Source of the DNA: Candidatus Zipacnadia bacterium
GTDB lineage: Bacteria > Armatimonadota > Zipacnadia > Zipacnadales > Zipacnadaceae
DNA length: 22,054 nucleotides
Direction: 5' to 3'
Assembly: GCA_029821515.1 (NCBI GenBank)
Contig: JALGTD010000026.1
Location: forward strand, 1 to 22,054
This document shows, one piece after another, positions 1-7,262 of this stretch. The notes under the pieces are model-generated. The model was not told where the DNA came from and did no database searches. It saw only the letters and a program-made list of their open reading frames with translations. The translations under genes and the position numbers were made by a program. Every line of letters begins with the position of its first letter. The stretch's first letter is position 1.

Positions 1-305
1 CTGGGCAGTGCCTCTCCGCGAAAGCCCAATGTGGCAATCGCGTCCAGATCAGTATCCTACGATATTTTGGAAGTGGCAAAGCGCTGGACGGCGAGGACGA
101 CATCCTCCTGCGACATACCGGCTCCGTCGTCGCGCACCTCGATGAGCTTTTTGCCGCCGTCGCGCAGAATGACCTCGATGCGACTGGCTTCAGCATCAAT
201 GCTGTTTTCCAGCAGCTCCTTGACCACCGAGGCCGGGCGTTCGACCACTTCGCCAGCGGCGATGCGATTGGCTAGATTTTCGGGCAGGATCTGGATTTGG
301 GTCAT
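1..305 (-). pseudogene. mutL: MutL DNA mismatch repair protein, N-terminal part, interrupted by an in-frame TAG; runs off the window
   Basis: The N-terminal GHKL ATPase domain of MutL, which couples MutS mismatch recognition to downstream strand removal. From the ATG at 305 the frame shows the family motifs in order: LANRIAAGEVVERPASV, ELLENSIDA (ATP-site Glu and Asn), DDGAGM and RFATSKI. A TAG follows at 59-57. After it the same frame continues with DTDLDAIATLGFRGEALP, the normal next MutL block, with no change in spacing compared with intact MutL proteins as I remember them. The TAG therefore replaces a single residue, and one base change from GAG or CAG would explain it. The start lies 33 bp after the stop of the isomerase gene, so the two are probably co-transcribed. 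No strong ribosome binding site is visible. The rest of the gene lies outside the window. Identity is certain; whether it is a real pseudogene or a sequence error is not known. Confidence 0.88.
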
Positions 306-338
306 ATTCTGATAGGCCGGCCAGGGCTATGGGGGCAG

Positions 339-1157
339 CTAATCAGCCTTGGCGGCGGCGATGTATTCGCGCAGTCGGGCTGCATCGTGCGGTAGGATCT
401 CTTCAGGCTCAAAGCAGGCAATCCACTCACCGGACAGCGCGCCCTGGTAGTCGATGGAGGCCAGCAGCTTGACCGCCTCATCATGAGGCACCATGCCATC
501 GCCCATAAGGGTGATGGTTATGTCACCGGGATTGTCTGCCGGCCAGGTGCCATCGTGGACGTGGGTGTGCCGGATGTAGTCGCGAACGTGGCCGAATGCC
601 TCCGCCATCGTCTCTCCCTGGCGAATACAGTGCATCATATCCCAGTTGATAGCGATATTCGGATGGCCCGCGCGGGATACGACCTCGGCGGCATCTTCGC
701 CGCGCGAATAAGCATCATGAGTCTCCAGGCAGACGTAGACATCGCAGTCTTTGGCGAAATCGGCGACTGCCGCCAGCGACTCGCTGACGTGCTTCTTAGC
801 GTCGGCAAAGTCCATCCCCTCCGGAGTAGGCCCGCCGAAGACTCGTATAGTGGGGGCGCCACAGTCAGCAGCCAGCTCAATATGCTGCTTGGTAGTCTCG
901 ATCATCTGCTGACGGTCTCGTTCGTCAGCAAGTGCATAGCGGCACGAGGTGGCCAGGCAGCACATCTGGATGCCAGCGTCGGCGAACTGTGCCTTTATGC
1001 GGGCGCGCTCCTTCTTAGTGGTCGAGACTTCGATTCCGTGCCCATGGTCGCTTTGGGCGCGGGGCTCGATAGCCTCGTAGCCATATCGTATCGCTGTGGC
1101 CAGAGCCTTGTCCAGGTCATAGTCAGGACAGACGAAAGTCATAAAGGAAAGATCCAT
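339..1157 (-). CDS. Sugar phosphate isomerase/epimerase-like TIM-barrel protein (AP endonuclease 2 / xylose isomerase-like family)
   Basis: A 272-residue cytosolic protein of the xylose-isomerase-like TIM-barrel family, whose members isomerise or epimerise sugars and inositols at a divalent metal centre. The likely metal ligands are present: Glu145 in CLETHD, Asp173 and His176 in NWDMMH, the His cluster 197-201 in HTHVHDG, and Glu244 in SGEW. The length is normal for the family and there is no signal peptide. The ATG at 1157 is preceded by a strong AAGGAGG at about 1165-1171. The gene starts 22 bp after the DNA glycosylase stop and ends 33 bp before mutL, so it sits inside an apparent repair-gene operon with no obvious functional link. 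The substrate cannot be told from the sequence. Confidence 0.87.
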   Translation of the reverse strand: MDLSFMTFVCPDYDLDKALATAIRYGYEAIEPRAQSDHGHGIEVSTTKKERARIKAQFADAGIQMCCLATSCRYALADERDRQQMIETTKQHIELAADCGAPTIRVFGGPTPEGMDFADAKKHVSESLAAVADFAKDCDVYVCLETHDAYSRGEDAAEVVSRAGHPNIAINWDMMHCIRQGETMAEAFGHVRDYIRHTHVHDGTWPADNPGDITITLMGDGMVPHDEAVKLLASIDYQGALSGEWIACFEPEEILPHDAARLREYIAAAKAD

Positions 1158-1179
1158 CTGACAGCCTCCTTACAATAAA

Positions 1180-1800
1180 TCATACTGGTCTGGATAGGTA
1201 CGCACTGTTGCTTAAGCAGTATCTGAGCGGTAGATCAGCGCCGCGGTCCGGGCTTAGACCGATGCGGGTGGTGGTGGCGACGGGGCCCTTAATTGGTGGC
1301 TGGTTGCTAACATAGAGCGGATTGGTGGTGATGTCGCCGAAGTTGTGGCGCAGGTCAATGTTCATTGCATCAGTTAACTTCGCTGGGCCGGTGGTTAATT
1401 CCTGCATGTGCTTACAGCCCCGTCGGCGCTGCATTAACTCCTGACCGCAGGCCGGCTCGACTGCGCGAATTAGGACCGCCTCGCCGATTCCCTCGGGTTG
1501 GGTGACGATGTTCAGGCAATGATGCATTCCGTAGATGAGGTAGACATAAATTGTGCCGGGCAGGCCGAACATCGGGGCATTGCGCTCGGTTTGCCCCCGT
1601 GCGGCATGGCAGCCGGGATCGCCCTGTAAGTACGCCTCGGTCTCGACGATGATGCCGGCGGTGATTCCTTCGGCCTCGCGGTGGACCAACATTCGGCCCA
1701 GCAGTTCCTGAGCTACCAAGGTGGTGTCACGGTCGTAGAAATCGCGGGACAAGGGCTTACCGGGGTCAAATTCAGGCGGCGAGTTGCTCTGAGTCTCCAT
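1180..1800 (-). CDS. 3-methyladenine DNA glycosylase (AAG/MPG family)
   Basis: A 206-residue base-excision repair enzyme that removes alkylated purines such as 3-methyladenine. Family hallmarks are visible: the IVETEAY catalytic segment (Glu53, the residue that activates water in the family), a conserved His65 in DPGCHAARGQTERN, the MFG-PGTIYVYLIYGMHHCLNI block at about 77-97, TGPAKL, and the C-terminal TRIGLSPDRGADLPLRY region. The frame stays open to 1911, but the ATG at 1800 gives the normal length of about 200 residues and lies about 30 bp after a plausible promoter; the upstream extension would cross that promoter. The Shine-Dalgarno is weak. It heads a probable operon with the isomerase and mutL, so two DNA repair genes flank the isomerase. 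Confidence 0.93.
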   Translation of the reverse strand: METQSNSPPEFDPGKPLSRDFYDRDTTLVAQELLGRMLVHREAEGITAGIIVETEAYLQGDPGCHAARGQTERNAPMFGLPGTIYVYLIYGMHHCLNIVTQPEGIGEAVLIRAVEPACGQELMQRRRGCKHMQELTTGPAKLTDAMNIDLRHNFGDITTNPLYVSNQPPIKGPVATTTRIGLSPDRGADLPLRYCLSNSAYLSRPV

Positions 1801-1837
1801 ACCGGTCAGGTGTTCAGATGCTGGTGGAATTTGACAT

Positions 1838-1866
1838 ATACTACCACACCCGGGCTGCTGTGTCGA
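1838..1866 (-). promoter_or_regulatory. Sigma70-type promoter for the DNA glycosylase operon
   Basis: Reading the minus strand, TCGACA (1866-1861, 5 of 6 matches to the -35 consensus) is followed after exactly 17 bp by TAGTAT (1843-1838, 4 of 6). Transcription would start near 1831 and give a leader of about 30 nt before the ATG at 1800. It is divergent from the tRNA-Leu promoter. Confidence 0.5.
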
Positions 1867-1904
1867 GTGATCGCAAGAGGGCGTGTAGGGGACTCTGCAC
1901 GTTC

Positions 1905-1933
1905 TTGACAAGGGTGGAAAGTTGCCCTATGAT
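1905..1933 (+). promoter_or_regulatory. Sigma70-type promoter of tRNA-Leu
   Basis: A perfect -35 TTGACA (1905-1910), a 17-bp spacer and -10 TATGAT (1928-1933, 5 of 6) lie just upstream of the mature tRNA 5' end at 1952, leaving a 5' leader of about 12 nt. Confidence 0.8.
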
Positions 1934-1951
1934 ATAGACAGTCGCAGAGGT

Positions 1952-2038
1952 GCCGAAGTGGTGGAATTGGTAGACACGCTGTCCTCAGGAGGCAGTGGGC
2001 TTCGGCCCGTGCCGGTTCGACTCCGGCCTTCGGCACCA
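1952..2038 (+). tRNA. tRNA-Leu (anticodon CAG)
   Basis: A class II tRNA with a long variable arm. The acceptor stem GCCGAAG pairs fully with CTTCGGC (2028-2034), followed by discriminator A and an encoded CCA (2036-2038). The D arm has GGTGGAATTGGTAGAC, the anticodon loop CTCAGGA carries CAG on the stem CTGTC/GGCAG, the variable arm is GTGGGCTTCGGCCCGT, and the T arm is GCCGGTTCGACTCCGGC. The A73 discriminator and long variable arm fit tRNA-Leu. Confidence 0.97.
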
Positions 2039-2063
2039 GCGTAGTATGGACTCCTCATAATAT

Positions 2064-2087
2064 GCCCACGGCTCTCTTAATGTGGGC
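2064..2087 (+). terminator. Possible hairpin downstream of tRNA-Leu
   Basis: GCCCAC (2064-2069) can pair with GTGGGC (2082-2087) around a 12-nt loop, 25 bp after the tRNA. No good T-run follows, so it is at best a weak or processing-related terminator. The rest of the space to 2237 holds only a poor TATAAA-like box near 2127 and the ribosome binding site of the next gene. Confidence 0.3.
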
Positions 2088-2237
2088 CGTTACTTGTAGT
2101 TACCTCCCACTTCGTTAGGTCTGCTATAAAGCAGTATGTCACTGACAATCTGGCAATGGCACAGTGATTGCTGATCCCCAGTACAGCGGCCTTCAGGGCA
2201 GCGTTGGATAACGATTATAGTTGAGGAGGTAATCCCA

Positions 2238-2969
2238 ATGCGCAATTGGTCAGTATTCGTGCCGTGTGTAGTCGTGGTCCTGCTGGTCAGCTCGGTAGTT
2301 GCCTCTGCCGAGGAAATCTCCGTCCAGCGAGTCGAGGAGAGTGGTCGGCTGCTCGTGCCCCTGCGCGGAATCTTCGAGTATTTCGGTGCGACAGTAGAGT
2401 GGGATGGTACGCGGAAGGCGGTCGAGATTGACCGGGCTGGCGATCACATAACTATGTTTGTCAATGATTACGATGCCTACATTAATGGCGAGACCGTTTA
2501 CCTGGACGTCCCACCGCGGATAATCCACAGTCGCACGCATGTCCCTCTACGCTTCGTCGGGGAGGCGTTGGGCGCAACTGTTGACTACCTCGGGGACCAC
2601 GTTGACATCTATCCGCCAGGCTCAGGTATGCTGCGCGTACACCTGAGCAGCAGTTCGCGGGGGACTGGTCAGCGGCAGGGCGGAAGCTATATCGCCTCGT
2701 GGACTGCCACCCGCGCGGTAACCGACGCTGCACTGGCCGGCTACACCAACTGGCAGCTTACGCTAATGCGCAACGAAATTTATGCCCGTCACGGGCGCCC
2801 TTTCAACAACAAGTACGTCCGCAACTATTTTCTGAGCCAATCGTGGTACTCACCCAATTCTAACTACCGGGATAGCTGGCTGAGCGGCCTCGAACGGGAG
2901 AACGCCGAGTACATCCGAGATTACCAGACGGCGGTTTTCATCGTCAATGGCCCGGCCACTCACCCGTAA
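2238..2969 (+). CDS. Secreted protein with copper amine oxidase N-terminal-like domain and C-terminal YARHG domain
   Basis: A 243-residue exported protein. Residues 1-24 form a signal peptide (hydrophobic core VVVVLLVSSVV, likely cleavage after ASA). Residues about 30-127 match the copper-amine-oxidase N-terminal-like fold, a non-catalytic cell-surface domain: RLLVPLRGIFEYFGATVEWD, then HVPLRFVGEALGATVDY. After a Ser/Gly-rich linker, residues about 170-230 form a YARHG domain, with NEIYARHG followed by F, W and Y positions and an ERENAEYI helix. YARHG is an extracellular domain of unknown role. The ATG at 2238 follows GAGGAGGT. The next gene, 35 bp downstream, is a cell-wall amidase, which suggests an envelope role (inference). 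Confidence 0.85.
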   Translation: MRNWSVFVPCVVVVLLVSSVVASAEEISVQRVEESGRLLVPLRGIFEYFGATVEWDGTRKAVEIDRAGDHITMFVNDYDAYINGETVYLDVPPRIIHSRTHVPLRFVGEALGATVDYLGDHVDIYPPGSGMLRVHLSSSSRGTGQRQGGSYIASWTATRAVTDAALAGYTNWQLTLMRNEIYARHGRPFNNKYVRNYFLSQSWYSPNSNYRDSWLSGLERENAEYIRDYQTAVFIVNGPATHP

Positions 2970-3004
2970 CCGCCGCTGCACTCTAATGTCGGGAGGGAAA
3001 CTGC

Positions 3005-3241
3005 TTGCTGTCACTCACTATGCAGAACGATGGCGCCTACCGGCATCGCGCCCCTGCGTCCCCTTTTGTTCTTCTGCTTACAGTTGTTCTGATTCTCGCC
3101 TGTGGGAGTGCGGTTCAGGCTGATTGTGCTAATGTCTCGGTCAGTTCCCAACCTGGTCACGCCAAAGTCTTCGTCAACGGCTACTTCAAGGGCTTTACCC
3201 CTTGCACGCTATCGCTTCACCCTCATTGCATTAGGTTATGA
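3005..3241 (+). pseudogene. N-terminal fragment (signal peptide and start of PEGA domain) of a frameshifted cell-wall amidase
   Basis: This frame holds the true beginning of the amidase that continues in another frame from about 3207. The TTG at 3005 is 8 nt after GGGAGG (2991-2996); the alternative ATG at 3020 is too far from it. Residues about 20-40 form a signal peptide (FVLLLTVVLILACGSAVQA). Residues 42-70 begin a PEGA domain (VSVSSQPGHAKVFVNGYFKGFTP), a small surface-exposed beta domain. The frame then reads out of register and stops at 3239-3241, while the rest of PEGA (RYRFTLIALGYEKW) and the catalytic domain lie in the +1 frame. The junction contains a segment (about 3207-3217) readable as TLSL in this frame and as RYRF in the other, so bases may have been lost between two similar copies. 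Confidence 0.7.
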
Positions 3242-3944
3242 GAAGTGGGACAGGCATATCTCGCTGACCTCAGGGAGCACCGAGAAGATTGACGCTGTTC
3301 TGGACAGGCTCCCCGACCCGCTGGCCGGGCGAATAGTCTGTATTGACCCCGGGCATCCGTCCGAGACGAGTGCGGGGACTAAAGGCCCCAGCGGAGTCAC
3401 TGAGAACCACATCAACTGGGTAATCGCACTTAAACTCAAGCAAGCGCTCATTGATCGCGGGGCAAAGGTCGTCTTGACCAAGCCGGCTGAGAACCAGAAG
3501 GTTACTAACCGCGAACGAGCCGAGATCGCTAATAAGAATAACGCGGATATAATGATCCGACTCCACTGTGATGCGGCCGCCCATACGGGCTTTTCCATCT
3601 ACTATCCCGACCGCCAGGGGACAAGGTATGGCGTTACGGGGCCGGCGCCGTCGGTGATCCAGGCCAGCAAAGCAGTAGCTACACCGTTTTACCAGGGGAT
3701 GAAAAGTGTTCTGACCGGCCACCTGACACCTCGGGGGATACACGGCGACTCGGCTACATACATTGGCAGTCGCCAGGGTGCACTGACCGGTTCGATCTTC
3801 TCCCAGGTGCCGGTGCTGACCATCGAAATGTGCACGCTGACCATTGCCTCTGATGAACAGTTTATCAGCTCCGAGAACGGGCAGCAGCTGATGGTCCAGG
3901 CGCTGGTCCAGGGTCTGGGGAGCTCCCTGTCAGGGCGGTACTAA
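3102..3944 (+). CDS. N-acetylmuramoyl-L-alanine amidase (Amidase_3), catalytic part, separated from its signal peptide by a frameshift
   Basis: A zinc amidase that cleaves the lactyl-amide bond between MurNAc and the stem peptide of peptidoglycan. The meaningful protein begins around 3207 with the end of a PEGA domain; the upstream part of this frame is out of register with the real N-terminus in the frame from 3005. Amidase_3 motifs appear in order: IVCIDPGH (first Zn His), a Glu in GVTENHIN (Zn ligand), VVLTK, NRERAEIAN, IRLHCDA (second Zn His) and TIEM with the catalytic Glu near the C-terminus. With both frames joined, the precursor would be about 310 residues, exported and periplasmic or wall-located. 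It follows the YARHG protein by 35 bp, probably as one operon. As written it lacks an export signal. Confidence 0.85.
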   Translation: MGVRFRLIVLMSRSVPNLVTPKSSSTATSRALPLARYRFTLIALGYEKWDRHISLTSGSTEKIDAVLDRLPDPLAGRIVCIDPGHPSETSAGTKGPSGVTENHINWVIALKLKQALIDRGAKVVLTKPAENQKVTNRERAEIANKNNADIMIRLHCDAAAHTGFSIYYPDRQGTRYGVTGPAPSVIQASKAVATPFYQGMKSVLTGHLTPRGIHGDSATYIGSRQGALTGSIFSQVPVLTIEMCTLTIASDEQFISSENGQQLMVQALVQGLGSSLSGRY

Positions 3945-3960
3945 GGGAGATTTCCAGGCC

Positions 3961-4149
3961 ATGGATGTAGAGAAGCGGCGTAGTATCCTCGTTCCGTCGT
4001 GCTCCTTGCAGTCCAAGCCTAAGTCGAGGAACTAGGGGGCCCTGTGGCTGGTGGCAATCACTTCCATATGCGTCGTGGCTGCGCTGGGCTGCCATATCTT
4101 AGGGAGGGCAGTTGCTACTCTGTCTCCGGTCCTACGGTCACGACAGTAA
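3961..4149 (+). pseudogene. Possible small membrane protein ORF interrupted by TAG
   Basis: An ATG at 3961, 10 nt after GGGAGA, opens a basic N-terminal stretch (MDVEKRRSILVPS) that meets TAG at 4033-4035. The same frame then continues with a hydrophobic segment typical of a membrane anchor (LWLVAITSICVVAALG) and closes with TAA at 4147-4149. If intact this would be a protein of about 62 residues with one membrane segment, following the amidase by 16 bp. No family is recognised. It overlaps the convergent DUF362-like gene by 35 bp. It may be a decayed gene or chance; confidence is low. Confidence 0.25.
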
Positions 4150-5113
4150 TATTGTCCAAATCGGCCTGCCCGAGACGATATTCGTTGTAGGCGGCCTCCA
4201 AGTACTGCCTGGCTACGGGGGCTTCGGCCGGTTCGATGTCTTCCTCAGTGCGCTTGGCTGTCAGAATATCCAGGCCGACACTGTCCACCGCAACCGGGTC
4301 TGAGGCCAGCAGCAGACCGGCGTATTCCCAGCGGGGTTCAGGCTGTGCCTCCGTGGGAAGTGCATAGAAGGGATGAAGAGCGACCAGGAAGTGGAGAACT
4401 ATTTTCTGATTGATCAGCGGCCGGGCGGCGACTGAGGCAAGCTGCTGCGGATCAGCGGTAACCTGCCTGGCCACGGTCGCCGGAGCGCAGGCCAGGTGAT
4501 TGTAGACAGCGCCAGTCATCCCGAGTTGAGAGTCAGGGCGCAACATAGCGACATTGATTATCTTGTCGCACATATCAATCAGTATCCGGCTGATGCCGTT
4601 GCGATAGCCCAGTGAAGCCGCTCCGTAGGCCTTGACACCGGGACGGTCGTGGTCCAGCGAGAAACCAGCCGCAAATACATCGCGCTCATCGCAGGCAAAT
4701 ATCAATATGTTTTCGGGCTTACTTCCGGAGCTGACCAGTTGTCGGATGATTGCCTCTACCATGATCGGGGGTACCGGCGGCTCCTGGACATCAATCATCA
4801 GGCCGACCCGCTCGTTAGGGAGGAAGTTCTGAGTCCAGAAATCATCGGGCTGCTGGCCGGAGAACGCAGTTACTGCGCGACGGAAGAGAAGTTCCAAAAC
4901 TTCGTAATCTATCTTTCCCTCAGGATAGGCAGATCGCAGCGTGAAGATAGAATCGGGCAGATAGACGTGGTCGGCGCGTGCCAGGCCAACTATAGCCGGG
5001 CCAGGAATGCGGCCAGGATTGGCCTGGGCGGTACAGGCAACTGTTGCCAGCATTGCCGTGCATGCCAGTACGGTTGTAATGAAACGAAGCTGCTTCTGAT
5101 ACATAGTCTCCAT
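4115..5113 (-). CDS. Secreted DUF362-like protein
   Basis: About 332 residues from the ATG at 5113; a second ATG at 5104 with GGAG just upstream is equally possible, while the longer frame to 5224 would bury the signal peptide. The N-terminus is a signal peptide or lipoprotein-like leader (FITTVLACTAMLATVACTAQA). The body resembles the DUF362 family: VGLMIDVQEPPVPPIMVEAI with LVSSGSKPENILIF, then KIINVAMLRPDSQLGMTGAVYNHL, and the family's C-terminal ASDPVAVDSVGLDIL signature. DUF362 has no established enzymatic role; relatives often carry ferredoxin domains, but none is seen here. It is convergent with the amidase and ends in TAG. No convincing promoter was found, although GATAAT lies upstream near 5144. 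Confidence 0.75.
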   Translation of the reverse strand: METMYQKQLRFITTVLACTAMLATVACTAQANPGRIPGPAIVGLARADHVYLPDSIFTLRSAYPEGKIDYEVLELLFRRAVTAFSGQQPDDFWTQNFLPNERVGLMIDVQEPPVPPIMVEAIIRQLVSSGSKPENILIFACDERDVFAAGFSLDHDRPGVKAYGAASLGYRNGISRILIDMCDKIINVAMLRPDSQLGMTGAVYNHLACAPATVARQVTADPQQLASVAARPLINQKIVLHFLVALHPFYALPTEAQPEPRWEYAGLLLASDPVAVDSVGLDILTAKRTEEDIEPAEAPVARQYLEAAYNEYRLGQADLDNITVVTVGPETE

Positions 5114-5586
5114 CACATTCGCTGGTAGGGTGCTATTATCACAGATATGGACAACATGGAGGGCAGATAGTTTCGGTGCCAGGGGGCTGAGGTGGAGCGT
5201 GGTGGGAAGCGGCCTAGCCCACAAGATTCATAAATGGATTTTGTGTAAAACCCGCTTTTTGAAAAAGCAGGTTTTCCGCACCTTTCCGACAAAAACTTTG
5301 AAAGTGGAACAGTACGGCAGAAGCATACTGCTGTTCGTTACAGGGGTCGAGTGGATGCGCCCCTTGGCCATATTGGGGTGAAAGAAGTACTCAAGCTGGC
5401 GGCTGGGTTCGTAATAGACAGGGTTCCGGTCGGATATGACGAGCACGCCGGTGACGTCCTTGTCGGCCGCCACCTTGGCTATGCTGCGGCCACCGCGCGG
5501 GGCAAGCGGCGCCGCGAGCTGCTCAGCCCGGGTCTGGTCGATCCTGCTGCTCGGTGCTGGCTTTATGCAAAGTGGTTACTGCCAGA
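5114..5586. other. Gene-poor gap between the DUF362-like gene and citramalate synthase
   Basis: 473 bp with no recognisable gene. On the minus strand one frame is open from 5575 to the TGA at 5228, with its first start a GTG at 5473 lacking any ribosome binding site. It contains VAADKDVTGVLVISDRNPVYYEP, which reads like protein, but I recognise no family. It could be the worn end of a lost gene. The stretch 5228-5340 is markedly AT-rich and contains the palindrome listed separately. Confidence 0.3.
5247..5275. terminator. AT-rich near-perfect palindrome, candidate bidirectional terminator
   Basis: AAAACC (5247-5252) and GGTTTT (5270-5275) enclose a second stem GCTTT/AAAGC with loop TTGAA; only one C/A mismatch interrupts the arms. 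T-rich arms end the hairpin on both strands. It lies about 310 bp downstream of citramalate synthase and upstream of the DUF362-like gene, so on the minus strand it could separate the two transcription units. Confidence 0.5.
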
Positions 5587-7191
5587 TCATTCATTAACCG
5601 TCCTGCCGACCTCGTCTTCCCGATGGCGCGTTAGCCCGTAGACGATGCTGTCCACCAGTGCGCGCCAACTGGCTTCAATGATATTCTCATGGGCGGCAAC
5701 AGTTGACCAGGTCTCTTCGCCGTTGGTGGCTTCGATTAGCACTCTCACGCTGGTGGCTGTGCCGCGAGTCGCATCCAGCACCCGCACTTTATAGTCAGTC
5801 AGATGAATATCGGCCAAGGCCGGATACTTCTCCAGCAGGGCCTTACGCAGAGCCTGGTCAAGGGCATGGACTGGGCCGTCGCCTTCAGCAGCCGTGTGGA
5901 GATGGTCGCCGTTGACGGTTATTCGCACCGTCGCTTCGGCACGTGGCTCGGTGTCCTGCTCAGCCTTGTCTACGATGACGCGAAAGCCGTGCAGTTCGAA
6001 AAGCTCAGGCAGCTCCTGCCGCAGCCTGCGAGCCAACAGTTCCAACGAGGCTTCGGCCGTCTCATATTGATAGCCCTCATATTCGTGCTGCTTGACCGCA
6101 CTGAGCACCTCGGCGACTAGCGGGTCGTCGCGCTCCAGGTCTGGCCACAGTTTCTGGAGCTTGTGCAGGACCGTGCTGCGCCCGGCATAATCAGACACCA
6201 GCAGCCGCCGTTCGTTACCTACGGTTTCTGGGTCGGTGTGCTCAAAGGAGTCCGGGCGTTTGAGCACCGCATCAACGTGCATCCCCCCTTTGTGGGCAAA
6301 GGCAGCCGCCCCCACGTAAGGGGCTCGATCGTTTGGAGATAGATTGGCCACTTCGCTGACGTACAGCGACAGAGAAGTGATGTCCGACAACTTACCTTCG
6401 GGCAAGCAGCGCCGGCCCAGCTTCAACTCGAGATTGGGCACCAGCGTACACAAATCAGCATTGCCAGCCCGTTCACCGTAACCATTGACAGTCACCTGAA
6501 TCTGGGTAGCGCCGGCCTGCACTGCGATTATGCTATTAGCTGCGGCCACACCGGTGTCGTTATGAACATGGATGCCCAGAGGCAACTCGAATTCGGCGGC
6601 AACTGCTGCCATCATTTGCTGCATTTCGTGAGGCATGGTCCCGCCGTTGGTATCACAGGGCACCAGCCAGTCAGCGCCGCCGCGCGCTGCCGCCCGCAAG
6701 GTTTCCATAGCATATTCAGGGTCAGCTTTGTAGCCGTCGAAGAAGTGTTCGGCGTCGAAGATGACTTCTCGGCCCTGGCTCTTGACAAAAGCCACCGAGT
6801 CTTCAATCATAGCCAGGTTTTCATCTCGGCTGGTGCCCAGCACGTCGGTAACGTGCAGCTCCCAGGACTTGCCGAAAATGGTGACCACTGGTGCCTGCGA
6901 CTCAATCAAGTAGTGCAGGATTGAGTCTTCTGCAGCGTTGATGTCTTTGCGGCGAGTGCTACCGAACGCGACCAGCCTGGTCTGGCCCCAGTCCAGATCG
7001 CGGGCACACTTAAAAAACTCCTGGTCGGCAGGATTAACCTCGTGAGGCCAACCACCTTCCACGTAGGCCACACCCAGGTCAATCAGCCGCCGCGCCACGC
7101 GCAGCTTATCTTCTACGCTGAACGAGACCTGCTCGGCCTGACAGCCGTCGCGCAGGGTTGTGTCATAGACCTTGACATCGGCATTGTTCAT
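5587..7191 (-). CDS. cimA: (R)-citramalate synthase
   Basis: A 534-residue enzyme condensing pyruvate and acetyl-CoA to citramalate, the first step of the threonine-independent isoleucine route. The N-terminal TIM barrel of the alpha-IPM/homocitrate/citramalate synthase family is clear: VYDTTLRDGCQAEQ (catalytic Arg14 and metal-ligand Asp15), VEGGWP, LVPCDTNGGT, the metal-binding HVHNDTG (His208, His210), and NGYGERAGNADL. Residues about 400-530 form a LeuA-type regulatory domain that binds the feedback amino acid in this family. The overall architecture and the GGWP motif fit citramalate synthase rather than LeuA. The ATG at 7191 is 8 nt after AGGGG (7200-7204); the longer frame to 7335 would run through the riboswitch terminator. 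An Ile-type T-box upstream supports the isoleucine role independently. Confidence 0.93.
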   Translation of the reverse strand: MNNADVKVYDTTLRDGCQAEQVSFSVEDKLRVARRLIDLGVAYVEGGWPHEVNPADQEFFKCARDLDWGQTRLVAFGSTRRKDINAAEDSILHYLIESQAPVVTIFGKSWELHVTDVLGTSRDENLAMIEDSVAFVKSQGREVIFDAEHFFDGYKADPEYAMETLRAAARGGADWLVPCDTNGGTMPHEMQQMMAAVAAEFELPLGIHVHNDTGVAAANSIIAVQAGATQIQVTVNGYGERAGNADLCTLVPNLELKLGRRCLPEGKLSDITSLSLYVSEVANLSPNDRAPYVGAAAFAHKGGMHVDAVLKRPDSFEHTDPETVGNERRLLVSDYAGRSTVLHKLQKLWPDLERDDPLVAEVLSAVKQHEYEGYQYETAEASLELLARRLRQELPELFELHGFRVIVDKAEQDTEPRAEATVRITVNGDHLHTAAEGDGPVHALDQALRKALLEKYPALADIHLTDYKVRVLDATRGTATSVRVLIEATNGEETWSTVAAHENIIEASWRALVDSIVYGLTRHREDEVGRTVNE

Positions 7192-7225
7192 ATTGGACAC
7201 CCCTAGCTTCTGCTTTGGCGGACCC

Positions 7226-7262
7226 AAACAAAAAGCCCGTCTCCGAACATTTTCAGAGACGG
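7226..7262 (-). terminator. Intrinsic terminator of the T-box leader
   Basis: On the minus strand CCGTCTC (7262-7256) pairs with GAGACGG (7243-7237) around a 12-nt loop and is followed by a U-rich tail (7234-7226, TTTTTGTTT). It sits between the T-box core and the cimA ribosome binding site, as expected for transcription attenuation. Confidence 0.9.

Noticed and set aside
57..59. TAG as a sense (recoded) codon, for example pyrrolysine
   Set aside because: TAG terminates at least five genes in this window at natural C-termini, and no recoding signal is visible. A point mutation or sequence error is simpler.
483..1178. Long plus-strand frame (231 codons)
   Set aside because: It lies opposite the clearly recognised isomerase, has no family motifs and is a shadow of that gene's codon pattern.
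1801..1911. N-terminal extension of the DNA glycosylase
   Set aside because: It would run through the glycosylase promoter, adds residues with no family match and makes the protein longer than usual.
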